Source: Tetrahymena thermophila SB210 (lineage: Eukaryota; Ciliophora; Oligohymenophorea; Hymenostomatida; Tetrahymenidae). Taken from it: 64,000 nt of DNA. Below the pieces are notes generated by a model. The model made no database searches. It had not been told where the DNA came from and worked only from the letters and a program-made list of their open reading frames with translations. Below are positions 1 to 10,913 of the stretch, piece by piece. The stretch is from assembly GCF_000189635.1 (NCBI RefSeq), contig NW_002476251.1:1-64000 (forward strand), in the 5' to 3' direction. The position numbers and the translations under genes were made by a program. The stretch's first letter is position 1. Every line of letters begins with the position of its first letter.

Positions 1-17
1 CAACCCCAACCCCCAAT
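1..17. repeat. Telomere end, C4A2 repeats
   Basis: The window begins with about two and a half CCCCAA units, the C-strand of the G4T2 telomere used by Tetrahymena and other oligohymenophorean ciliates. One unit carries five Cs, which may be the junction with chromosomal DNA or a variant repeat. The sequence therefore starts at the physical end of a macronuclear chromosome. Only a stub of the telomere is present, as expected when an assembly trims telomeric reads. Confidence 0.85.
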
Positions 18-1394
18 TATCCATGTCAAATAATAAATAAATTGAATTTAAAATTAAAATCCATTTTATGTAATTTGATAAAAGCTTGATATTAAGTTCA
101 ATTAATAATTTATAACAAAATTTTTAAAATGAAAAATTGATAATGTTAAATTCATGATTAATAATCAAGCAATTCAATAGATACAACGATAAATTATGCA
201 TAGTAAATTTTTAAGTACAAATTTTTTTATCAATAGATAAATTTCTCAAATTTTAGATCGTAAAGTTGTATTCCATAATTGCTAGCCAAAGAATTTTCTT
301 AGATAATATCATCCACTAAATTTCAATTAATTAATAGACCAAGATTGATTATTATAAATAATACTACTGCATATAATTCATATTAAATAAAAAACATTTT
401 CATAAAAAATTTTTAAGTTAGGTTAAAAAGATTTTTTATTAATGGAAAGTATATCAAATCATTCTCATTTTTTATGTATTTGATATATTGCCTCATGAAA
501 TCTTAAGATATTTTTATTTTATTTTAATAAATAATTTCTTAGTTTTATATCTTATCATAGATTCTCCTCAAATATTTATTTATTTTATGTAACAATATCA
601 ATACTTAAATATTTATTATAAGTTTAAATTCAAACCATTATCGTATAATAAAGAGTAAATATTATCTTACAAATGTTTAATAGTAGCTTTAAAATTATTG
701 TCAAAATAAAAAATAAACTACAGTATTTACTCATGAATAAGGATTATCAAAAAAAAAAAATTTTTTTTAATTTTTTATCCTCACAATCTGCCATTCTCGT
801 ATATGATATATGGGGAGGATTTTATTAATATATGAGAATTTACAATAAAATTGAAATTAAAATTTGCATTTTAAATAGTTAAAATATCATTAAAAAGCTT
901 GAAATATAGAAATTAAAATTTATTTATTAGTTTTAAATTTATTATATTATTTAATAATCATAAATATATTAGCCACATAGCTTAAAATTTTGTATTTATA
1001 AAAGTTAAATGTATAATATAAAATGAAGTATATTAATTTAAACTAATTAATATTTAAAATTTAACGCAGAGTCTATTAATTATTTATTTATTTACACATA
1101 AACTTGGTTGAACTTTTCAAAAACTTATCTCTAATTATTTATGAGATAAAATTAAAATGTTAATTAAAAATCAGTTTTTTTAACTATAAATAGAATATTA
1201 ATTAGAATTATTCTGGTATTATTAGCGAGGAATGTGTTATTGAATATTTTTGTTAATATTTTCCACATTTTCATAATTATTAGAATAATTGTTGATTTGC
1301 AGGTTTTTATACATGTTTTTTTAAAGCTCGTAGTTTATCTCCTCTATTTCTGGTACTTGCTCATATTAATTTTCATAGTTGACTTCATTATTAT
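18..1394. other. Subtelomeric non-coding DNA
   Basis: This stretch is very AT-rich with many short homopolymers and no convincing reading frame on either strand even when TGA is the only stop. I see no repeats shared with the rest of the window. The first gene ends about 1.4 kb from the telomere, so the subtelomere is short. Confidence 0.6.
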
Positions 1395-4300
1395 TCATTT
1401 TAGAGCCTTTATTTGGCCCATTTTGATTAGATATTATTTTTTTAATAATTTCTTTGTTTTTGCTATTTAATAAAATAATTACATTTAATTATATTTATTT
1501 ATTTAATAACTTAATTAATTTTACGATTCATTTGTTTAAGGCTAAAAAGTGCATTCTTACAAGAAATCAGCTCTTGGTTTCTTTTAAATTGGTCCAAAAC
1601 CCTGATTATGAAAACGAAGATTTCATTAATAAATTTGAAATTAAAAAAAATTTACTTTAGACAATTTAAATGGTTAAATCACTGTTTTATTTGAGTCTCT
1701 GTATTAACTCATATCTTTAACATTAAAAACCTCTTCTTCTCTCTTTTTGTTTATCTCTTACTATTTTTTTGCTAATTCTTTTTGTTGTAAGAACTTATCG
1801 ATACCTCTCATATTCTGAAGTTTTTCTTTATAATCAACACTCTCTAATTGCTTTGTAACAGGATTAAAAGTACATTCTTTCATCTCCTCATATTCAATTT
1901 ATCTATTAAAATATAAATCTTTTTTAGTTAATTTTTAAATAACTCAATTTACTTTTTAATTTAATTAATTTGTTTTTCTTTATTTTCTTTCTCCTCTTTA
2001 AGCGATTGCTAGATGTTATCAGCTGCGTAGTGGGATTTTAAGTTGTTGTATTTTTTATTTTTATTTACAGTTGGTTAAAAAGTACATTCTTTCATCTTTT
2101 CATTTTCTACTTTCTTATTTTTATTACATTTTAATCATATTATAAAACAATTTCATGAATAAAAATGAATAAATTTACTTCTTTTATTTTTTTCTTCTTC
2201 TAATTTTTATCTTTGTCAAAGGCAAGGGAATCTAAGCTTCTTTTTCTTGCTATTTTCTTTGAAAGTGGGTTAATTTCTGGTTTGAACTAGAATTGATCAT
2301 AGTAAGCTTTTTGAATTTGTTCTTGTACAATTTACTTTTTCAAATTGTCCTTTTAATTTTGAAAAATATTTACTATTTTAATCTCATCATTTTTAAAAAA
2401 ACTATACTTGTTCATGTAGTCTCTTAATTTTATCATTTGTTGTTTCAGTAGCTCTCTCTTCATCAGCTTCAATCAAATACTTACTGACTTAATTGACTTG
2501 TGGCTTGAAAGTATATTCGCTGTTACTATAAATTTCTTTTATCTTAGCTTCTAGTTTTTCTTTTAAGTAATCAGCCATCAAATATTATCTTTAAACAAAT
2601 TCTTCTTATCTCTTTTAATATGATTCAGAGTCTTTTTGTTCATCATCATCTCTGTTTGATGGGTTTATTGAAGGCTAGAAAGTGCACATTTAGCTTACTG
2701 AATGATTATGGTTTTCTATAATTTTTGATTTTCTCTACTCTTTTTCTTGAATATCATCCAACAATCTTTGAACAACACTTTTTCCATCAATTTTATCTTT
2801 GGCAATAACTTCACTCTTAATAATTTATAAATTATAAAAATTGATTAAAATCATTTTAAAAGATTTTTTATCAATAAACTAAAATATTCATTATTACCTT
2901 TGGGTTCAAAATAGGTTTAAATGTATATTATTAGTCGTTTTAAGTTTGCATTTAGAGCTAGAGGCGACTTTCTTACCTCTCTTTAACTACTTCATCTACT
3001 CTTTAATAAAGAGGCTTAGTGAAAGCTGCATTACCTTTCAAGGCTTTTATACTTTCTTCAATATTGGGCTTGAATGGATATGTTTTAGAATCTTCATATT
3101 TTCTTTTTAGTTCTTCTCTTTCCTACTACTTTTTTAAACCTTCAGCATAAAGTCTGTCTTAAATTGGTCTATTTATATATTAAAAACAATTATACTACAT
3201 CTTTAAAACAATAAATTTGAAGCTTTTACTAATTTTCTTATTTATCAGCCATAATGAGTTTTGAAATATCGCTGATCTATGGAACAAAAGTACAGTTTTC
3301 AGATATTTCCTTTTGTTATTATAATATTTTTAAATTTTCACGAGATGTAAGCGTTTCTATTTTATCTCTTAAGAGCCTCTCCCATTACTCTTATCTACTT
3401 ATTTTTAGCTTATCACAATCTCCATATATATTTTTGGGGATTTCTTTAATTTCGGGTTTAAATGGGAATTTAGTTTGCTAAATATATTCTTATTCTGTCC
3501 TCTTTTAGGTGTAGCTGTTACTACGCTTTTTTTCATACAAACTCCTATTTTTAAAAATTATTGTTAAATTAATAAAAAAATAGTTAAATTAGTCAAAGAA
3601 TCTTTAAAATTTATTTAAAAATTGATGGATATGTTTATAAATTTGTTAGTTTAATATTTTTAAATAATTAATACTGTTCTGTGTTTTATCTCTGTTCTTC
3701 ATATTATTCATTTTAATCTCCTTGGAAAGTAAGTTAGCCTGCATGGAGCTACTGTTGTGAGCTTTCTTTATTTTATTGCAAGTATGTGTTATAAGTTAGC
3801 TTTTTTGCTGATTTACTTTATTAGTTTTCTTTTTAATTGTAATTATCTTCATTTCTTGATAGAGGCATTTAATTGTAGTTTTTTTCAACTCTTGCCTATG
3901 TGGGATGAGGAGGTAAAGCTGATGCTGGATTCATATACTTCACAAAAGAGGGCTAAAATTACTATGATTAACCTCCTTGCTGTTATTGCATCTAATAAGC
4001 GTTTTAAGTCTCTGGTTCATTTTATGTTGAGATATTTTATATATTTTATTAGAATTGTTATTTCATATCCGCATTCCTTTACTGAATATTTTGAAGTCTT
4101 TATTTTATTTGATCTAAACTAAATAGGTTTCCTTAGTTAGCATTTAGCTTTTCTTAAATTAATTATTCTACTCCATATTATACTTAATTATTAAATTGTT
4201 AAAAATTAGATTTAGGAACTGTATCTTTTTGTTGTATATTTTGTATATAATCAATGTGACTGTTAGGATCGTTTCCCTTTTGAATGATATCTTCATAATT

Positions 4301-4618
4301 CTCATAATCTTCATTTTCTTAGTGATTAACTTCAAATAAACCCTCACTTTATTTATTATCACCCTAATATTTATTATTTAGGATACTAGCTATAACCATC
4401 TTGCCACTTATGTCACCTTAATTGGTATCAATATTATCATTTTGATCCCTTAATCTAGAGCCACTAAATTACTTTGAATATCCGCTATATTAATTAGCTT
4501 CAGATAAATCTTAATATCCATTATTTCCATTTTCCAGTAGTTTTCTTCTATTCTCCTTTTCTTCTTTATCTTTTCTGAGAAGTTCAGCTTTCCTTTCTTC
4601 ACTAATTTATATTTCCAT
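1395..4618 (-). CDS. F-x-P-x-I-N repeat protein, coiled/charged
   Basis: The start is an ATG at 4618 opening with MEIQISEERKAELLRKD, followed by a Gln/Asn-rich first exon of about 320 codons. After an intron near 3546-3667, ten short modules follow, each with a core such as FPFKPEI, CTFVPQI, YTFKPQVN, FKPEINPLSKK, CTFQPTVN or CTFNPVT. They lie near 3457, 3287, 3072, 2915, 2670, 2500, 2275, 2080, 1870 and 1545. Modules are separated by 45-70 charged, probably helical residues, and several are separated by short AT-rich introns (for example 1605-1657 and around 1900-1970). The last frame ends at TGA 1395-1397, although the 3' exon after the final module is poor and the stop may lie elsewhere. 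Proteins with such repeats occur in protists, but I know no firm function. Exon joins were not all resolved. Confidence 0.75.
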
Positions 4619-5030
4619 TTTATTTCACAAAAAATTTTAAATGTCAGTAAAATATAATGAATTAATTGCTGTTTAATTTTTTGAAAAAAAAAATTTTTGA
4701 AAAACTTTAATTTATATGGGTGAATGAATTAAATAAATATCAATAAATCTATTTAGCTTATAATGTGCGTCAAATAAAATCTTATGCTTAATTAATATAA
4801 AATTATCATAAATACTTAATTATTATGCAGAGAACACTAAAAATAAATACAAATCAGCGCTTGCTTGATTGCTTAAATAAAACATATAATTAATTTAACC
4901 TAAAATAATAAAAATATAATTTTTCTTTCTAATCAGTTAAAATTAATTTCTTTCTATAAAAGTAAAATTAATTTAATTAATAAGCAAACATTAATTATTG
5001 TAAATAATATTTGATAAATTATTTAAAATA
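4619..5030. other. Intergenic, AT-rich
   Basis: Between two minus-strand genes; this holds the upstream region of the repeat-protein gene's neighbour's 3' side. No coding frame, hairpin or repeat stands out. Confidence 0.5.
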
Positions 5031-7046
5031 TCAAAATATTATTTTATATTAAGTTAACCTTTTAGATTTTTTAGTTTTAATTAAATTTGAATTAAACTAT
5101 TCGATCTGATTGTACCTATTTTAATTTATTAAATATTTAAATATTTTTGATTTAATAGAATTATTTTACTTGAAGTTTAGGATTAAATTTGTTAGATAAA
5201 TTCTTTTAGAAAAATCAAATCCACAACGTAAAGATCCTTTAATTTAATTGTAACTTTTACAATTAATAATTTTTTTAATATTAATTTTAACTTAATTAAC
5301 ATTTTACCTTAAGTTTAAATGCAAAGTGTTCACATAAATGCATTTTTCTAAGTTTGATCCAATGCTTTCTGCAGTAAATAAGTCTATTTGATTTTTCCTG
5401 ACAATATAGAATAAATAAAAAATAAATTAAATTAAATCTGGTGATTTCAAATACTGTAAGTTCAAATATATATGAGAAGCATTATGGCACTTAGAAAGCT
5501 CGATTCCTATATTATCTAAAGTAACATTAGTTCCCAAATAGCAAAATCTATTTATATTGATTAAATTAGAAGTGCTAACTTTACATTATATTTACGATAA
5601 ATCCAAATAAATGGTATGAATATTAATGCACTTCGATACTTCAAAAGAAATTGTGGAAAATATATCCTAGCCATTTGAATTTCCTCTAATTTAAAAAATT
5701 TTAACTCTAGTTAATACTTATGTAAAATAAATTTTTACTAAAGATGAAGCTTTATTTCTGACAATCCCTTGATAAGTTATATCTAACTTGAGAGGTGACA
5801 TATTCCTAAAGCTCCAATCGAGCAACGACTTTTTGTTATTTTGTAATATTTTAAACAATTTCTTAAAATATTTTTATAATTTACTTTAAGTTTAGATTTA
5901 AATTTGCTAGATTTTTGCATTTTGAAAATTCTTGTATCAGTCTTTCTGCTCCTTCATAGCCGATAGGATTCCAACTATTTAATTAATTCTTGTAAATATA
6001 ATTAATAAAAAATGTTAAAAATACCCGAAATCAATTGATAAAGTTGTCAGATATACACATTTTGATATACCATTACCTATTTAAATAGATCCATATGATC
6101 CTAGTTGATTTCGACTATTAATTGAATTGTTTTATAAATAATTTTTTTTTGATCTTTAAATTGAACCTCAAGTTAAGAGTTAATTGCTGAATTTAACAAA
6201 GATTAGATAATAGTTAAGCTATCTATTAAATTTCTGATACGCCTATTTTATTATTTCTAACAATAAAAATTTTTGTGTTTTAATCATTATTTTATTATTA
6301 TATGTTTACTCTAAATCTAGATTTAATATTATTAACTTTTAGCATTAATTCAATTTCGAACTAATTTCACTAAGAAATGAATTGCCTAAAGTCTAATTCC
6401 TAAAATTAAAAAAAATTAAAAATGTTTAAAAAAATGATAGCAAATAGAAAGTTGCATCAAAATACTTTTTTATTACTTCAACAATCCTAGCAGATTTTGA
6501 TGAGTTTTCATCCAACTAATTATTTTGAATTTAATTTTATAATTTAATTTTAATTTCAAACTTACATTATCTAAATTTTATATTTAAGTTGAAGCTATGT
6601 CTATTTATATAAAAATTATTAAAATTATTATTTTAATTTAATTTAATGCATTTTATTTACATTCCTCTTTATCTATAATTTAAATTGATAAACCTTCAAT
6701 AAATATGCTGCTTCCTTCATATTTTGAATTTTCAAACTCTGAAAATTAACCTATATTAGTATAAATTGAGCAAAGTTAAATAAAATTAAATATACTCACT
6801 TAAGAAAAAATTGTTTATCATTTCTAGAAACTAACTTTCTAAGACTCTAAAACATTTTTGTTTTTAAGAAAGTAAGTCTGTTGCAATAAATGTCACTGTT
6901 GATTTATCATGAGAGTAATAATCAAATTAATCAAAATTTGGAAGGTTTTTTTATAAAATTATCTAATATTTCTTAATTCTTTCTTTTGTTTGGAGTAATT
7001 TGTTAATTATTTTAAGGCTATTTTAATATTCTGTTTCTTTTTGCAT
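5031..7046 (-). CDS. Leucine-rich repeat protein, ciliate type
   Basis: The ATG at 7046 opens MQKETEYQNSLKII, a non-repetitive head of about 75 residues. After that come about eight LRRs of the ciliate kind, with the pattern L-x-K-C-x-N-L-x-x-L-x-L-N-L. Clear examples are EFSKCKNLANLNLNLK (near 5880-5985), NGISKCVYLTTLSIDFG (near 6000-6120), LNQCQKLIILNLDLE (near 6310-6400), NLEKCIYVNTLHLNLR (near 5300-5395) and ELSKCHNASHIYLNLQ (near 5440-5520). Most repeats are on their own exon between AT-rich introns. The last exon carries one more repeat and the frame reaches TGA at 5031-5033. LRRs are protein-binding scaffolds; the partner is unknown. This is one of a large family in Tetrahymena genomes. 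Some exons between 6420 and 6600 are guesses. Confidence 0.75.
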
Positions 7047-7542
7047 TTTTATTTTTTCTTTTATTTAAAATTTTGTTGAATTAATTAATTAATTATAAAA
7101 ATCATAAATAATTTAAGTATTATGTGAACTTTAGAAACAAAACATAGACACAATAAAATTTTTATGAATTTTATTTTTAATTTCTATATTTTTTTCTCTA
7201 ACTTTTAATTAACTTTATTAAAAATATAATTAATTATTATTTTGAATTTATGGTTTTTATTGAATTTAAACTAAAAAAACAATTTTTAATTTATAAAATA
7301 TTTTATAATTCAAAATGAAAATGTGTTTAATTTTTTAAAAGTTTACTAAAAAATTAAAAGAATATGTAGAAATAATTATTTTCAAAATAAACTTTTATAA
7401 TAGACAAATAGGTAAATAGAGAACAATAACAAACTTTATTTAAATTTATTGAAATGATTTTGAATTAAAGTAAAAAAATAAATACGCTTAACTTATTTAG
7501 GGAATAGATTTTATTATAACAATTAAATTAAACTTTTTAATT
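7047..7542. other. Intergenic, AT-rich
   Basis: No frame or structure could be supported. It contains the 5' flank of the LRR gene and the 3' flank of the CTU2 gene. Confidence 0.5.
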
Positions 7543-9276
7543 TCAGAAAAGCTTTAAAATATCTGTATTTTATGCAATGTATGAAGCACGTTTAACTATT
7601 TGATTTGGTAGTAAATCAGATTCAAAAATTTTTATTTCGTCCTTGACTTGACTTTACAAAATTCTTCTACAGCCGAAGCAGAGCACTAATTCTCTCATAT
7701 CTCTGTTTTTGATTTTATCAGTTTCCAAGTATTTTAATTTTAAAGTTTCTTATGTTCTAACACCATCACTTTATTCTCCTTCTAAAGAATGTGTCAAATT
7801 GGAATCAAATGTTTCTATTTCTAGTACATTAGAAATTTTATCTCTGAATTAGAAACAAAGAGGACATCTTTGTAATAAACCTTTTTGAGGTTCAAATTTT
7901 TTGATAATTTTTTCACTTGTGTGAAGGATTGTGTGAGTCTAATTAAAATATTTAAATTAATAAGTAAAATATTAACAAAAAAATTTAAAATTACTGTTGA
8001 AACAAAGTTTTCTTAGATGTTATCAATGAAATTTTCCATGATTCTGTCTAAATTACCATATCCTGGTAATTTGAGATTTGGTTTTTCCTATTCACAAAGG
8101 TAGAAGGGTCTTTCAGTTAATAAATTAAGGATACCCATACAATGTAAATAATTCATAATTTCTTTATTAAGATAATCTTTCATTGGTCTACCAATACCAA
8201 GGATTTTTTTACTATATACTTTATTATCTTCATTATGTAAGTCAAAGAATCTACCAAGAATATCATAACTGACATTGTCGATGAATTAAATTTCGTTATC
8301 TGAAGAAGCTGCTCTTCCTTTAGTAAAAAGAGTAAAAATTTTACTGGCAAGTCTTTAACCACAGTTACCAAGAAGAACCTTATCAAAGTTATTTCTGAAA
8401 GCATATTCCAAATATAATTAGGTTTTGAAGAAGCTAACTAAATCTTCTTAGCAAGAAGCTATAGCCTTGAATTGCTTTAACAAACTAAGTAATTTATTCT
8501 CTCTTTCTGCTTCGCTTTCTATATCTTTGTAAATATCTGTCAACTTAACAATAGTTAACTTTATTTTCAATAATTCAGCCATTTTATTTACTTTTTCAAG
8601 ATTTTCTGCTTACTTTTCCTTTTTATAGAGAATATCTTCATCAATATAAAATAATTCAGCTTCAAAAAACATTTTTTTTCCCATAGAGTTATGAAGAGCG
8701 TTAGAAACTAATTGGGCTAGAGCTAAACTATTGGCTCCTCCACTAACACAAACTAAACATTTTTCATTTCTACCTAAATTAATCTTTAACTTCAAATTTG
8801 CCTAATTATTTTATATAATTTTCATTAATATTATCTAAAATGGTAAGTGTAAAAGTTATTTCATTTATTAAGATTGTCACAATTTCTAAAATCAAATATA
8901 CCTTAAATTTATGATCTATATTGCTTTCAAAGCACTTTTTGCATGCAAAGTCTTATCTGTACTTGTATTGAGATTCCTATTCTTTGCATTTATAACAGAT
9001 TTTCTTCCCCTTTTTAGCTTCATCTAATTCAGATTCATCAACTTTCTTTTCTTCCTTATCTTTCTTTTCACAACTGCATTCTTTACAATCACAATCACAT
9101 GATTTGCAATCACCACCTTCTACTGGTTTCTTTAAAGATTTGCAACATTTGTCATCTTTTTTAGTTTCAAAAACTTTCAACTTATGAGCTGGATCGCCTG
9201 ATGACCCGCAAGCAGGCAAACCATATTAATCTTCATCATCTGAATTTAAAATAACTTCTTCCTTTTACTCAGCCAT
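7543..9276 (-). CDS. CTU2: Cytoplasmic tRNA 2-thiolation protein 2
   Basis: CTU2/NCS2 works with CTU1/NCS6 in the cytosol to place sulfur on U34 of Lys, Gln and Glu tRNAs, taking sulfur from URM1. The start at 9276 gives MAEQKEEVILNSDDED. A zinc-binding pair follows: CYKCKE then CKKCFE with HKFK, as in the family N-terminus. Between start and this pair is a Cys/Lys/Asp-rich stretch with CDCDCKECSCEKK, which is not usual for CTU2. An intron follows near 8820-8890, then the PP-loop region CLVCVSGGANSLALAQL; the canonical SGGxDS loop is altered to SGGANS, as in CTU2 homologues where this loop is degenerate. The C-terminus carries two further Cys pairs, RCPLC and LCFGCRRIL, matching the CTU2 tail. 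Another intron lies near 7935-7995. The stop is TGA at 7543-7545. Confidence 0.88.
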
Positions 9277-10352
9277 ATCTTTTTAATAATTAATTTTTAC
9301 CTATTTAGTAATTTGTATTTTGATAAAGTAGTTAATTCTATTTGATTTTTATTGTTTCTAAAATTTTTTTGCGAGTATCACTAAATAAATTTAGACTGAA
9401 GATTTCTGAAATTTTCTTGAACTCTAATGAACAATTTTATAAAAATTCTTTAACTAGCTGTCTTGTAAATAAGTAGACATTTTAAAAATCAGATTATCAT
9501 TTATTCATAATAACAAATAAATAAATTAAAAGTAATTAATTATAAAATATATTATCATAATTATAATTAATATATTTATTTATAGTAATTTTAAATTAAT
9601 TATTTACTGTTTATTTAATTTTAGATAATAAAATTAATTCCTAATAGTCTAAAAATTAATTTGAATTTAGTATTTAATTTAAATAACAGAAACTAAAATA
9701 CCTTTTAAGTCAATTTTTTATTTTATTTAGCATGAATAAAACAAAAATATCAAATAAATTTAATTTATTTACAAATTACTACCATCTTGAGGTTTAAAAA
9801 TAATAATGATAAGATTTTCAAAAGAGTTTTTTATCCATAAATAATATTAAAAGATTATTGAATTGTATTAATTTACAACTTAAACTAATTAGGAAAAACT
9901 AACTGCTACTTAAATAAAAAAATATATTTTTCAATAAATAACAAATAAAATTTTTAAAAAAATATTTTTTATTTAAAAGTAAGATATTAAGATTAATAAA
10001 ATTCATATCGTATTTTAAAAAATTACACAAGCTATATCTATGCTTTATTACTTAAAATTAGAAAATAATAAAAAATTAGAAATTCTAATTAATATACTTT
10101 AAGAAATTCCTTTGGTTGTTTATTAGATATTATGTCTCCTTTTAAATAACTATAATATAAGACACACTTTTACAAAAAATGTGTCTAAATTTGTTTATGA
10201 ATGTGATATTTTAGAATAATAAAAAATATTATTAAAAGTTGTTATGTTAGTATTGAATGATATCTTAAATTTCAAAAAAGATTTGAATGTATTTCGCGTA
10301 CTTAATTAAATTAATTATAAAATTATTAACAAATTATAAAACACAAACAAAA
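9277..10352. other. Divergent intergenic region
   Basis: About 1.1 kb between divergently transcribed genes (CTU2 on minus, membrane protein on plus), so it should hold both promoters. It is strongly AT-rich; I could not pick out specific elements or an extra gene. Confidence 0.5.
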
Positions 10353-10913
10353 ATGAGTTTAATAAGAGATTCTTCAATTAAAATTTATAGAAACTATGGG
10401 AAGTATTTGATTCTTGGTTTTGTAATATAGTGTCAACTTTGCTTTTTCTTGTGTATAATAAATGATATTGATATTTCTCCTTCGGTATAAATTTCCTCAT
10501 AATATCAAATGATTTTAATTGCAAAATAAATTAGGGAATTTAAGAAATATAAAATAATAGATCAATTTCAAGTTTTTTTGTCTGGATGAGCTCTAAATTA
10601 ATAAGATTTTTATTTTTTAATGGATTAATTATGACTGCTATCGAGATAATATTAGTTATGTAAGTATTAAAATTTTTTCTAAATTTAAAATTTCTTTATA
10701 AATACTAGTAAATGGATAATTGAAACATATCTAAGTTTAATTAAATATACTGTTTATTTCTTTTTATTCTGCATCTTCACAGTAATAAGCTTGATAGCAT
10801 TTAAATAGTAAAATATTTTTTATTTATCTTATATTCAAGAGAATTATTATAATAGTTTAAATTCTCAACAACAAATTGAAGGATCTTAAATCGAAAATGA
10901 ATAATCAATATGA
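10353..10913 (+). CDS. Small three-helix membrane protein, unknown
   Basis: Three exons, 10353-10484, 10535-10659 and 10709-10913, join to exactly 154 codons (153 aa). The introns have GTATAA and GTAAGT donors and TTAG/CTAG acceptors. The protein starts MSLIRDSSIKIYRNYGKYL and has three hydrophobic segments: YLILGFVIQCQLCFFLCII, LIRFLFFNGLIMTAIEIILV and YTVYFFLFCIFTVISLIAF. A short hydrophilic tail rich in Gln, Asn and Glu ends at TGA. No family is recognised. The exact reading frame through exon 2 is supported by the helix it produces and by codon count. It may be a small ER or mitochondrial membrane protein, but nothing in the sequence decides this. Confidence 0.6.

Noticed and set aside
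1234-1660. Plus-strand standard-code frames near the chromosome start
   Set aside because: They are shadows of the minus-strand repeat-protein exons, which carry the CTFQP motif in the other strand.
3757-4362. Standard-code frames of 121 (plus) and 64 (minus) codons
   Set aside because: Both overlap the first exon of the minus-strand repeat protein; the true frame there uses TAA/TAG as Gln.
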